Origin: an uncultured Clostridia bacterium
GTDB lineage: Bacteria; Bacillota; Clostridia; TANB77; CAG-508
Length of the DNA stretch: 27,317 nucleotides
NCBI GenBank assembly: GCA_934183045.1
Contig: CAKPRW010000010.1
Location: forward strand, 1-27,317
Direction: 5' to 3'
The notes beneath the pieces were generated by a model, which worked only from the letters and a program-made list of their open reading frames with translations, ran no database searches and had not been told where the DNA came from. Within the stretch, counting starts at the first letter, position 1. Each line of letters begins with the position of its first letter. The position numbers and the translations under genes are program-made. Shown here in pieces: positions 15,761-23,179 of the stretch.

Positions 15761-16639
15761 ATGAAAGTATTAATTGGAAAAACAGCAGGATTTTGTTATG
15801 GTGTTCAAAGAGCATTTGAAGGAGCAAAAGAAGAAATAGTTAATAATAAAGAAAATGTTTATTGTTTAGGAGAATTAGTTCATAATAAGCAAGTAATTGC
15901 CCAATTAGAAAAGCTTGGAATAAAATTTATAGACCAATTAAATGAAGTAAAAGAAACAAACTCAGAAGTTATAATTAGAGCACATGGTGTTCCAAATAAT
16001 ATTTATGACAAAGCTAAAAAACAAGGATTAGAAATAAAGGATTTTACATGTCCTAAAGTAATGCAAGTTCATAAAATAGCAGAAGAATATGCACAAAATG
16101 GATATTTTATATTTTTATGTGGAAAAAGAAACCATCCTGAAAATATAGGAACAATTAGTTATTGTGGAAGTGACTACTATATAATTGAAGATGAAAATGA
16201 TATAGAAAAGTCTATAGATGCATTAAAAACAAGCAAATTAAAAAAAGTATTGATTATTGCACAAACAACATATAATGTAAGGAAATTTGATAATATAGAA
16301 AATATAATAAAAGAAAAAATAGAAAAACAAGTAGAAATTGTTATTAAAAATACAATATGTAGAGCAACTGAGCTAAGACAAAAAGAGACAGAAGAATTAT
16401 CAAAACAAGTAGATTGTATGATTGTCATAGGAGGAAAAAACAGTTCTAATACGACTAAATTATATGAAATAGCTAAGAAAAATTGTAATAGTACATTTCA
16501 TATTGAAACAGTAGATGAACTAAACATAGAGGAAATTAAAAAATATAATAATATAGGAATAATGGCAGGAGCTTCAACTCCAAAAGAAAGTATAGAAGAG
16601 GTTATAAAAAGTATAAAAATCGAAGAATGTATGATTTAG
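15761..16639 (+). CDS. ispH: 4-hydroxy-3-methylbut-2-enyl diphosphate reductase IspH
   Basis: A 292-aa iron-sulfur enzyme making IPP and DMAPP from HMBPP. The three cluster cysteines are C12 (AGFCYGV), one near residue 96 (FTCPKV) and one near residue 198 (NTICRATELRQ). AHGVP and the phosphate-binding S-S-N-T-T-K segment are present, ending with M-A-G-A-S-T-P. It is translationally close to ispG. Its stop codon lies inside the terminator hairpin. No fused RpsA (S1) domain, unlike in some clostridia. Confidence 0.97.
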   Translation: MKVLIGKTAGFCYGVQRAFEGAKEEIVNNKENVYCLGELVHNKQVIAQLEKLGIKFIDQLNEVKETNSEVIIRAHGVPNNIYDKAKKQGLEIKDFTCPKVMQVHKIAEEYAQNGYFIFLCGKRNHPENIGTISYCGSDYYIIEDENDIEKSIDALKTSKLKKVLIIAQTTYNVRKFDNIENIIKEKIEKQVEIVIKNTICRATELRQKETEELSKQVDCMIVIGGKNSSNTTKLYEIAKKNCNSTFHIETVDELNIEEIKKYNNIGIMAGASTPKESIEEVIKSIKIEECMI

Positions 16640-16660
16640 TCATACATTCTTTGCTTTTGT
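16623..16660 (+). terminator. Terminator of ispG-ispH
   Basis: A perfect 12-bp stem (16623-16634 and 16640-16651) overlaps the ispH stop codon and is followed by TGCTTTTGT. Confidence 0.75.
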
Positions 16661-16702
16661 CGAAAAATGCGACGAAAACACATGGAAAAGTAAAAATATA
16701 TA

Positions 16703-16732
16703 TTGACAAACAATTATACAAGCAAATATACT
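16703..16732 (+). promoter_or_regulatory. Promoter of the Rpn-like gene
   Basis: TTGACA (16703-16708), an 18-base spacer and TATACT (16727-16732) form a good vegetative-type promoter. Confidence 0.6.
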
Positions 16733-16779
16733 TAAGTACATAAAATTCAAACAAGGAGGAATAAGCTTTTATTTAAATC

Positions 16780-17415
16780 ATGAATAGAAATTTTATTTCA
16801 AATAGTAATTTTGTATTAAGAAAAGTTTTAAATTCAGAAGAGAATATAGATATAATCCAGGATTTTATAGAAACGTTCTTAGATATTAAAATAAAAGAGA
16901 TTCATTTAAATCCATATTTAAAATCTAAAGAAAAGTACCTACCATCTGAAGAAAAATTTGGCGTAGCAGATGTACGAATAAAATTAATCGACGATGAAGA
17001 AATAAATGTTGGAATACAATTTATAGATGGCTATTATATACAAAGAAAAATGCTTCTATATTATGCCCAAATTCATTCGAATCAACTAGAATATGATAAT
17101 AGAAAAATGGTAAAAACAATAACTATAAATATTTTAGATTTTGAATATCTCAAATCAGAAAGATATCACCAAAAAATATATATAAGTAGTAATCCTAATA
17201 AAAATGGTGAAATAGAAAAATATGAATTACATGTATTAGAATTACCTAAATTTAATGAGAATGCAATAATAAATATAGATAAAGAAGAAGCGTGGATGAC
17301 TTATTTAAAAGGAGAAAGAAAAGACCTAATAACAAAAATATTAAACAAATATGGAATGATAAACAAAATGGACAAACTATTAGATGAATTTTGGAAAAAT
17401 GAAAAAATGGACTGA
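16780..17415 (+). CDS. Rpn/PD-(D/E)XK nuclease-family transposase-like protein
   Basis: A 211-aa protein with the layout of the Rpn / PF12784 family: N-F-V-L-R-K-V-L near the start, F-G-V-A-D-V-R-I (nuclease Asp), then Q-R-K-M-L-L-Y-Y-A-Q and I-T-I-N-I-L-D-F. In family members the strand after the Asp usually carries E-x-Q/K (as in N-I-E-I-Q). Here it is N-V-G-I-Q, so the Glu is lost and activity is doubtful. The Shine-Dalgarno (AAGGAGGA, 16753-16760) is 19 bases from the ATG, with a TAA in frame at 16774, so no earlier start is possible. It has its own promoter and terminator and looks like a single-gene cargo. Confidence 0.75.
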   Translation: MNRNFISNSNFVLRKVLNSEENIDIIQDFIETFLDIKIKEIHLNPYLKSKEKYLPSEEKFGVADVRIKLIDDEEINVGIQFIDGYYIQRKMLLYYAQIHSNQLEYDNRKMVKTITINILDFEYLKSERYHQKIYISSNPNKNGEIEKYELHVLELPKFNENAIINIDKEEAWMTYLKGERKDLITKILNKYGMINKMDKLLDEFWKNEKMD

Positions 17416-17433
17416 ATATATATCAGTCCATTT
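17405..17433. terminator. Terminator between convergent genes
   Basis: An 11-bp stem (17405-17415 and 17423-17433) overlaps the stop codon of the Rpn-like gene and faces the end of the PBP gene, with A-rich and T-rich flanks on either side. Confidence 0.7.
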
Positions 17434-17439
17434 ATATAA

Positions 17440-19725
17440 TTAATGTGCATCTGTTAAAGTTTGTTTAAGAGTAACTTTTATAATACTACCTTCAGGAACC
17501 AAATCATCTTTTGAGTAATCCTGAGTAATAACAGTTCCACTTCCTTCAATATTGATATTAAGATTCTTATTTTTTAAAGTATTAGTAGCTTCAGAAGCGT
17601 TCATACCTTTTAAATCAGGAACAGAAACAGATGTTGCAACATTACTTCCTTCACCATAAATAACAATTGTAGAATTCTTTTGTAAAGAAGCACCTGGTTT
17701 TGGCATTTGATCTTCTACTAAAAGTGCATTACTATCTCCATTTACATATGTTTTTACGTTAAATCCAGCGTTTTTAAGTGTTTTTTCAGCTTCAGCTACA
17801 GTTTTATTTCTAACATCTGGAACAGTAATCAAATTAGAAGAATTTGTACTTGATGAAGTTGTTGAATCAGAAGGTATACCTAAATATGGTAATATTTCAG
17901 ATAACATTTGAGATACTACCGGACCAGCAACTTGTCCACCTTGATAGCTTGCACCCTGAGGATCATATAATGTAAGTAGTAATACGACTTGAGTATCTTC
18001 TACAGGAGAAATTGCAACATAAGATGCAACATAACCTTCATCTTTATTACTTTCTGTTGGTTCTGAAGTACCAGTTTTTCCACCAATTGAATAACCAGCA
18101 ACAGCAGCATGTCTACCTGTTCCTTGAGTTACAACTGATTCCATCATAGATTTAACACTTTCTGCTGTTTGTTTTGAAAGTACCTGTCTAACTTTTGTAG
18201 TAGGAATTTCATTAACAGAATTATTTTCTGAATTAGTTATTTGTTTTACAATTCTAGGTTTCATTAATACACCATCATTTGCTACACAAGAAATAGCTGT
18301 AGCCATTTGAAGTGGTGTAATATTAAGTCTTTGTCCAAATGACATTGTAGCTAATTCTACAGGTCCAACTTTATCTATATCTTGGAAAATACTAGATTGT
18401 TCTCCATATAATCCAGAATCGGTAGAATCAAATAATCCAAATGCTTTATAATACTTATAAAGTGTAGGAGCACCAATTCTTTTTCCAAGTTGCATAAATG
18501 CTGGGTTACAAGAATTACAAAGTGCTTGTCTTAAAGTTTGTACCCCATGAGGTTCAGTTCTCCAACAACGGATTTTTATTGTAGAATTAGAAACATCTGC
18601 AAATTCCTCATAACCTTTACAATAAAAATCTCCAGCTTTATCTGTTGTAGTTATATTTTCTTGGATGGCTACAGAAGCGGTAATAATCTTAAAAGTTGAT
18701 CCAGGTTCATATGTTTCTGCTACAGATTTGTTAGCCCACATTTTATATAAAGCTTCTCCTTTTTGTTCTGTTGACAAAGAATCATATGTTTTAGCTAATG
18801 TAGAATTAGGAGTATAAGGTGTGTTCAAATCATAATCTGGATAACATGCCATTGCCATAATATCACCTGTTTTTGGATTCATAACAATAACATTTCCTCC
18901 TCTTGAACAAGAATTATCTTCAACAGCTTGTTTTAAATATTTTTCAACAATTGTTTGAATATTTAAATCTATTGTAAGAGTTAAGTCACTACCATTTTCA
19001 GCAGATATGTATGTTTCTTCAGAATTTGGAATTTCTTTTTGATCACTACCTTTATAGCTAACAATTTTTCCAGGAGTTCCAGTCAAAATAGAATCCCATT
19101 TATATTCTATCCCACTTAAACCTTGATTGTCATTACCGCAGAATCCGATAACATTTGAAGCAACTGTACTATAAGGGTAATATCTTTTAGTGTCTTCATC
19201 TATATTAATACCAACTTTTATATCGTTTTCATCCATCCATGATTTTAGTTTATCTACTTTATCTTGTTCAACTTTCTTTATAATTGTTTCAACTTGAGAA
19301 TCACTGTTTACTTTAGATAACACTTCTTGGTAATCAAGCTCGAATATATCAGATAATCCTTTAGCAACTTTCTCTTTTAATGCAGTAGTTTCTTCATCAG
19401 AGTTAGCTTTGATTTTTTCAGGATTTATAGTTATAGTATCAACTTGAGCACTAATTGCTAAAGCTTTTCCAGTTGAATCATATATATTTCCTCTTTTAGG
19501 ACTAATAATTTGATTAATAGTTTGTTGTTTATATGCAAGTTCTTTCAAATAGTTTCCTTGTACAAATTGAAGAAAACCAATTCTAATTAATAATAAAATG
19601 AAAATAAGTATACAAACTATTAAAACTGTTTTCAATTTTTTAGTAGATACTAAGTTTTTTGAATGAAATTTTGTTTTCATTTTGACTACTTTAGAAGAGC
19701 CTTTTTTATTTTCTTTATTTTTCAT
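17440..19725 (-). CDS. Class B penicillin-binding protein with two PASTA domains (SpoVD/PBP2-like)
   Basis: A 761-aa transpeptidase. A basic cytoplasmic start is followed by one membrane anchor (about 33-54), a dimerisation domain beginning RGNIYDSTGKALA and the transpeptidase domain. The active-site motifs are S-T-F-K near residue 343, S-C-N near 405 and K-T-G-T near 548. Two PASTA repeats follow at about 630-695 (VPDVRNKTVAEAEKTLKNAGF) and 697-757 (VPDLKGMNASEATNTLKNKNL). It crosslinks peptidoglycan with a SEDS partner; a sporulation-specific SpoVD role or a divisional role are both possible. It is unlinked to the mra/mur cluster usually found beside such genes. An AGAGGCG Shine-Dalgarno precedes ATG 19725. 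No in-phase CGG. Confidence 0.92.
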   Translation of the reverse strand: MKNKENKKGSSKVVKMKTKFHSKNLVSTKKLKTVLIVCILIFILLLIRIGFLQFVQGNYLKELAYKQQTINQIISPKRGNIYDSTGKALAISAQVDTITINPEKIKANSDEETTALKEKVAKGLSDIFELDYQEVLSKVNSDSQVETIIKKVEQDKVDKLKSWMDENDIKVGINIDEDTKRYYPYSTVASNVIGFCGNDNQGLSGIEYKWDSILTGTPGKIVSYKGSDQKEIPNSEETYISAENGSDLTLTIDLNIQTIVEKYLKQAVEDNSCSRGGNVIVMNPKTGDIMAMACYPDYDLNTPYTPNSTLAKTYDSLSTEQKGEALYKMWANKSVAETYEPGSTFKIITASVAIQENITTTDKAGDFYCKGYEEFADVSNSTIKIRCWRTEPHGVQTLRQALCNSCNPAFMQLGKRIGAPTLYKYYKAFGLFDSTDSGLYGEQSSIFQDIDKVGPVELATMSFGQRLNITPLQMATAISCVANDGVLMKPRIVKQITNSENNSVNEIPTTKVRQVLSKQTAESVKSMMESVVTQGTGRHAAVAGYSIGGKTGTSEPTESNKDEGYVASYVAISPVEDTQVVLLLTLYDPQGASYQGGQVAGPVVSQMLSEILPYLGIPSDSTTSSSTNSSNLITVPDVRNKTVAEAEKTLKNAGFNVKTYVNGDSNALLVEDQMPKPGASLQKNSTIVIYGEGSNVATSVSVPDLKGMNASEATNTLKNKNLNINIEGSGTVITQDYSKDDLVPEGSIIKVTLKQTLTDAH

Positions 19726-19855
19726 AAATTCGCCTCTTTTGATACTTTTTTTAATATAAATTAATAATTAATATATAATTAAGAGTTATTAAATAAATAC
19801 TATTATAAATAGTAACTATATTTTATATGAAACAACAATAAAAAGCAATAATAAC

Positions 19856-19884
19856 TTGAAAAAATCAGCCAATTATAATAGAAT
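19856..19884 (+). promoter_or_regulatory. Possible promoter of rsmA
   Basis: TTGAAA (19856-19861), a 17-base spacer and TAGAAT (19879-19884) lie in the 222-base space between the divergent PBP and rsmA genes. Confidence 0.45.
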
Positions 19885-19947
19885 AAAATATAAAGATAAT
19901 AAATTTAATATGACTAATTATATTAAATTTAAAAAGGAGAATAAATA

Positions 19948-20808
19948 GTGAGTAGTATAAAAGAAGAAACTGAATTTATTATGAGAAAATATAATATTAA
20001 GGCAAATAAATCACTTGGACAAAACTTTTTAATTGATGATGAGGCAGTAGAAAAGATTGTTGAAAGTAGTGAGATAACTAAAGAAGATTTAGTTATAGAA
20101 ATAGGCCCGGGTTTAGGAACTCTTACTAAAGAATTACTTGAAAGAGCAGGAAAAGTTATTTGTATAGAGCTTGATAAAAATATGATAAATATATTGCAAG
20201 ATAGATTTTCTTTATATGAGAATTTTGAACTGATAAATGAAGATGTTCTAAAAGTAGATTTACAGACAATAATAAAAAATGAAAAAGAAAGAAACAATAT
20301 CAGATATGCAAAGATAGTAGCAAACTTACCATATTATATTACAACTCCAATTATAATGAAATTATTAGAAGAACAACTTGACTTAAAAAGCATAACAGTT
20401 ATGATACAAAAAGAAGTTGCAGATAGGCTTATAGCAACTCCCGGAGAAAATAATACGGGAGCAATAACATATTCGGTATATTATTACTCAGAATCACAAA
20501 AAATTGTTGAAGTAACAAATGATTGCTTTATACCAAGACCAGATGTTACATCAGAAGTAATAAAATTAGATATTAGAAATAAAGTGCCAGTAGATGTAAA
20601 AAACAAAAAAGAAATGTTTAAAATTATAAAATGTGCTTTTATGCAAAGAAGAAAAACATTGTTAAATTCATTAACAAATGCAAAGGTATTTGAAAATAAG
20701 GAAGAAGGCATTAAGATATTACAAGAAATAGGATTAGATATTAATATAAGAGCTGAAAAGCTAACATTACAAGATTTTGCTGAAATTACAAATAAAATTT
20801 TAATATAA
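19948..20808 (+). CDS. rsmA: 16S rRNA dimethyladenosine methyltransferase RsmA (KsgA)
   Basis: A 286-aa enzyme that dimethylates the two adenines in the 3' terminal helix of 16S rRNA. NKSLGQNFLIDDEAVEKI and the SAM-binding V-I-E-I-G-P-G-L-G-T-L-T are seen, followed by V-I-C-I-E-L-D, the catalytic N-L-P-Y-Y-I-T-T-P motif and C-A-F-M-Q-R-R-K-T-L near the C-terminus. The start is GTG 19948 with AAAAGGAGA about 11 bases upstream. Full length and intact. The sortase gene follows after 61 bases. Confidence 0.96.
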   Translation: MSSIKEETEFIMRKYNIKANKSLGQNFLIDDEAVEKIVESSEITKEDLVIEIGPGLGTLTKELLERAGKVICIELDKNMINILQDRFSLYENFELINEDVLKVDLQTIIKNEKERNNIRYAKIVANLPYYITTPIIMKLLEEQLDLKSITVMIQKEVADRLIATPGENNTGAITYSVYYYSESQKIVEVTNDCFIPRPDVTSEVIKLDIRNKVPVDVKNKKEMFKIIKCAFMQRRKTLLNSLTNAKVFENKEEGIKILQEIGLDINIRAEKLTLQDFAEITNKILI

Positions 20809-20869
20809 CTATTTAAATTAATTATATTTCATGATATAATATTAATGAAGTATAAAATAGGAGAGTATA

Positions 20870-21622
20870 ATGAATCAAATTTTAGTAACGGAAAAATTGT
20901 ATATTACACCTGAACTAAAAAGGAAAAAGAAAATGTATAAATTCAATTTTCTTTTATCCATTTTTTTAGTGTGCATTTTAGTTTCATTATACATTTATGC
21001 AGAATATGATAGAAATAAAAGTGAAGAAGCTTCACAAGAAATATTAGAAAATATGGAAATAGGAGAAGATACTACAGTTGCTAAAAGTAATGTATTAGTT
21101 GTTGTTTTAAATGATGATCAAGGAAGTGACACAGATACACAAACACAACAAGAGCAACCAAAAGTTTCAACCAGTTCTAACAAAAATTTCCAAGCAACAA
21201 AAGAAGGATATAAATATGCATCTATTGCAACAGTATATATTCCAAAAATAAATGTTAAATATGCAGTGCTAGAAGGACAAACAAGTTCTGCTGCTGAGAC
21301 AGAAGCTTTGCTAAAAATATCTCCAACTAAATTCTGGGGACCAGAACCAAATGAGGAAGGAAACTTTTGTATAGTAGGACACAATTATAGAAATAAAAAA
21401 TTCTTTAGTAAAGTTCCTACATTAACAGCAGGAGATATAATTGAAATAACAGATTTATCAGGAAGAGCAATAAATTATAGAGTTTATAATAAATATCAAG
21501 TAGATCCAACAGATGTAAGTTGTACTACACAGCTTACAAATGGAAATAAAGAAGTAACTTTAATTACATGTACAGATGATAGTAAGCAAAGAGTTGTAGT
21601 TAAAGCAAGAGAAGTTAAATAA
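20870..21622 (+). CDS. Sortase (class D/E-like transpeptidase)
   Basis: A 250-aa membrane-anchored transpeptidase. A membrane helix lies at about 27-44, then a disordered stalk. The catalytic core starts ATVYIPKINVKYAVLEG. The catalytic residues are H171 (VGHNYRN), C234 (LITCTDDSKQR) and R241. It attaches LPxTG-type proteins to the wall or links pilin subunits. No LPxTG substrate was noticed in the window; the pilin-like protein at 3559 has no sorting signal. The start has TAGGAGAG upstream. Subclass is uncertain. Confidence 0.9.
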   Translation: MNQILVTEKLYITPELKRKKKMYKFNFLLSIFLVCILVSLYIYAEYDRNKSEEASQEILENMEIGEDTTVAKSNVLVVVLNDDQGSDTDTQTQQEQPKVSTSSNKNFQATKEGYKYASIATVYIPKINVKYAVLEGQTSSAAETEALLKISPTKFWGPEPNEEGNFCIVGHNYRNKKFFSKVPTLTAGDIIEITDLSGRAINYRVYNKYQVDPTDVSCTTQLTNGNKEVTLITCTDDSKQRVVVKAREVK

Positions 21623-21684
21623 AAAAGACACTAAAATAAAAATTCTTTCATAATATATATAAAAATATTATGGAGGATTTTTTT

Positions 21685-22366
21685 ATGGCAAAAATAATTG
21701 TTTTCAATAATGATACTGATAGAATGGAGACATATTATAAAGGAGAATCTGAACCTATGCCATATAACACTAATGGTACATTAAGAGTAAGAGAATTTAG
21801 AGGATCAAGCAAAAGCAACATTTTATGGACGACAAAAAGAACAATGCAAAGTTGGAATAGCCAAAGATATATATTTGGTGCACCAATATCAGTAGGATTT
21901 GCATTTAAAAGACCATACGAGGGGGGACATGGAAACCAAAGTCAACATTATGCAGGAGTTGCTTTTGATGTGGGTCAAACATTAACAGCAAGTAGAAGAA
22001 GAGCTTTGTGGAATAGTGCGAATAATTCTGGCGTATGGGCTTATGTAGAACCTATATCTTTAACGCCAACATGGGTACATTTTGACAAAAGGTTTCGGTA
22101 AGCCAGCTTGTTCAACAGGAGGATTTCCTACACTTAGAAGAGGAAGCTTAAGCAATTATGTTTTAATTGCTCAAGATGACTTGAATACACTAGGATTTCG
22201 TACAAATGGTTTAGATGGAATATTTGGTTTAGCGACATATAATGCAGTAGTAAGTTATCAACGTTCAAGAGGATTAACGGCAGACGGAATTGTAGGTTGT
22301 AATACTTGGAGGTCACTTCAAGAAGAAGTAGTTGGAACAGGTGCAACAAGTACAACTATAAATTAA
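21685..22366 (+). CDS. M15 peptidase joined to a peptidoglycan-binding domain by a +1 frameshift
   Basis: Conventional translation ends at TAA 22099-22101 with a 138-residue protein. A +1 shift at CGG 22096 gives about 226 residues ending at 22366. The first domain is an M15 (VanY/DacC-like) zinc peptidase: H88 and D95 in SQHYAGVAFD and H132 in WVHFDKRF. After the junction (RFGKPACSTGGFPTLRRG) comes a PG_binding_1 domain with LIAQDDLNTLGF, DGIFGLATYNAVVSYQ and GLTADGIVGCNTWRSL. The true start is ATG 21685 after TATGGAGG; the ATG at 21670 is inside the Shine-Dalgarno. No signal peptide is seen, as in lysin-type enzymes or spore-cortex/phage-like hydrolases. Because the junction lies exactly between domains, both a short enzyme and a long wall-binding form may be made. 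Confidence 0.85.
22096..22099 (+). other. +1 frameshift site 4: TTT CGG T directly before TAA
   Basis: The old frame reads AGG TTT CGG TAA. Omitting C22096 gives TTT GGT AAG CCA (F-G-K-P). This is the one site where simple slippage would also pair (UUU to UUC), with AAAAGG just upstream, recalling the RF2 frameshift arrangement. Confidence 0.88.
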
Positions 22367-22378
22367 ACAAAATAAAGG

Positions 22379-22415
22379 GCAAAGGAAATTAAGAAATACC
22401 TAAAATTTCCTTTGC
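22379..22415. terminator. Terminator between the M15 gene and pflA
   Basis: GCAAAGGAAATT (22379-22390) pairs perfectly with 22404-22415. The stem overlaps the last codons and stop of pflA and serves both converging genes. Confidence 0.7.
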
Positions 22416-23121
22416 TCTTCTTACATCTTCATCTGTTGCCGGTCTTACATTTTCTAATTCATATTTTTGACCAAGTTTTTTCCATTTATATGACCCCATA
22501 TTATGATAAGGTAATAATTCTATTTTTTCTATATTTGATAGTGTTGATAGAAAATTTTTTAGTTCCAACAAATCATTTTTATCATCTGTATATCCAGGGA
22601 CTAAAACTTGCCTAATCCATACAGGAATATTGTTATCACTTAAATACCTGGCAAATTCCAATTCTAATTTGTTTGAGAAACCAACTAAATTTTTACATTT
22701 CTCATTATTAATATGTTTAATATCTAATAAAACCAAATCTGTTAAAGTGAGTAAAAGTTTTATATCTTCTGTTAATGCTACCATGCCTGAAGTATCAATA
22801 CAAGTATGGATATTTTCTTTTTTCAATTTTTTAAACAACTCTATAAGAAATTTTACTTGTAGAAGAGGTTCTCCTCCTGTAACGGTGACTCCTCCGGTTA
22901 GGATAAATATAGTTTTTATATCTCATAATTTTATCAAAAATATCATCTAAAGATTTATATTCACCAGAGTTGATATCCCAAGTATCTCTATTATGGCAGT
23001 ATTTACATTGTAAATGACAACCTTGCAGAAATAATACAAATCTAATTCCAGGTCCATCAACTGTTCCAAAAGATTCAATTGAATGTACTTTGGCATAATA
23101 TTTTAAGTCTTTTTTGTCCAT
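22389..23121 (-). CDS. pflA: Pyruvate formate-lyase activating enzyme; +1 frameshift needed at codon 76
   Basis: A radical-SAM enzyme that installs the glycyl radical on PflB. Two frames (23121 down to 22831, and 22838 down to 22389) join by a +1 shift at CGG 22896-22894 into about 243 residues, the normal size (about 246). The first part has the cluster motif C35-x3-C39-x2-C42 in CHLQCKYCHN. The junction reads Y-P-N-G-G-V-T-V-T-G-G-E-P-L-L-Q, where G-G-V-T and G-G-E are family hallmarks (SAM binding). The second part continues with IHTCIDTSGMV, DLVLLDIKHI, VWIRQVLVPGYTDD and the C-terminal LLPYHNMGSYKW. The first piece alone would lack half of the barrel. It lies downstream of pflB, its substrate, with a terminator between. 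Confidence 0.95.
22893..22896 (-). other. +1 frameshift site 5: AAC CGG A in pflA
   Basis: On the minus strand the old frame reads CCT AAC CGG AGG AGT. Omitting the C at 22896 gives CCT AAC GGA GGA GTC ACC, that is P-N-G-G-V-T, the conserved glycines of PflA. Old-frame translation instead gives an Arg/Ser-rich tail unlike the family. Confidence 0.93.
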
Positions 23122-23143
23122 TTTATTTCCTTTCTAAAAAAGA

Positions 23144-23172
23144 GTGCCAAAAAGATTTATTCAATTTGGCAC
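23144..23172 (-). terminator. Intercistronic terminator between pflB and pflA
   Basis: GTGCCAAA (23144-23151) pairs with TTTGGCAC (23165-23172). On the minus strand the stem is followed by TCTTTTTTAG. It would let most transcripts end after pflB, keeping PflA scarcer than its substrate. Confidence 0.7.
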
Positions 23173-23179
23173 AATTCTT

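Noticed and set aside
21670..21684. Recurring TATGGAGG ahead of genes as possible alternative ATG starts (1541, 9248, 11626, 21670, pflB)
   Set aside because: It is the Shine-Dalgarno extended by A-T; in each case a better-spaced start follows, so these are not start codons.
2634..22896. Reassignment of CGG to another amino acid (as known in some bacteria)
   Set aside because: Reassignment would keep the old frame open. Here the old frame stops soon after each CGG and homology continues only in the +1 frame.
2634..22896. Ordinary sequencing errors as the cause of the five frame breaks
   Set aside because: Not excluded without reads, but disfavoured: errors usually hit homopolymers and vary in type, whereas all five are one extra C before a Gly codon in phase, on both strands, and none occurs elsewhere in about 8,000 codons.
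2634..22896. Pseudogene decay of spoIVFA, aspS, the M15 gene and pflA
   Set aside because: All downstream parts keep their catalytic motifs and normal stops, and no other disabling change is present.
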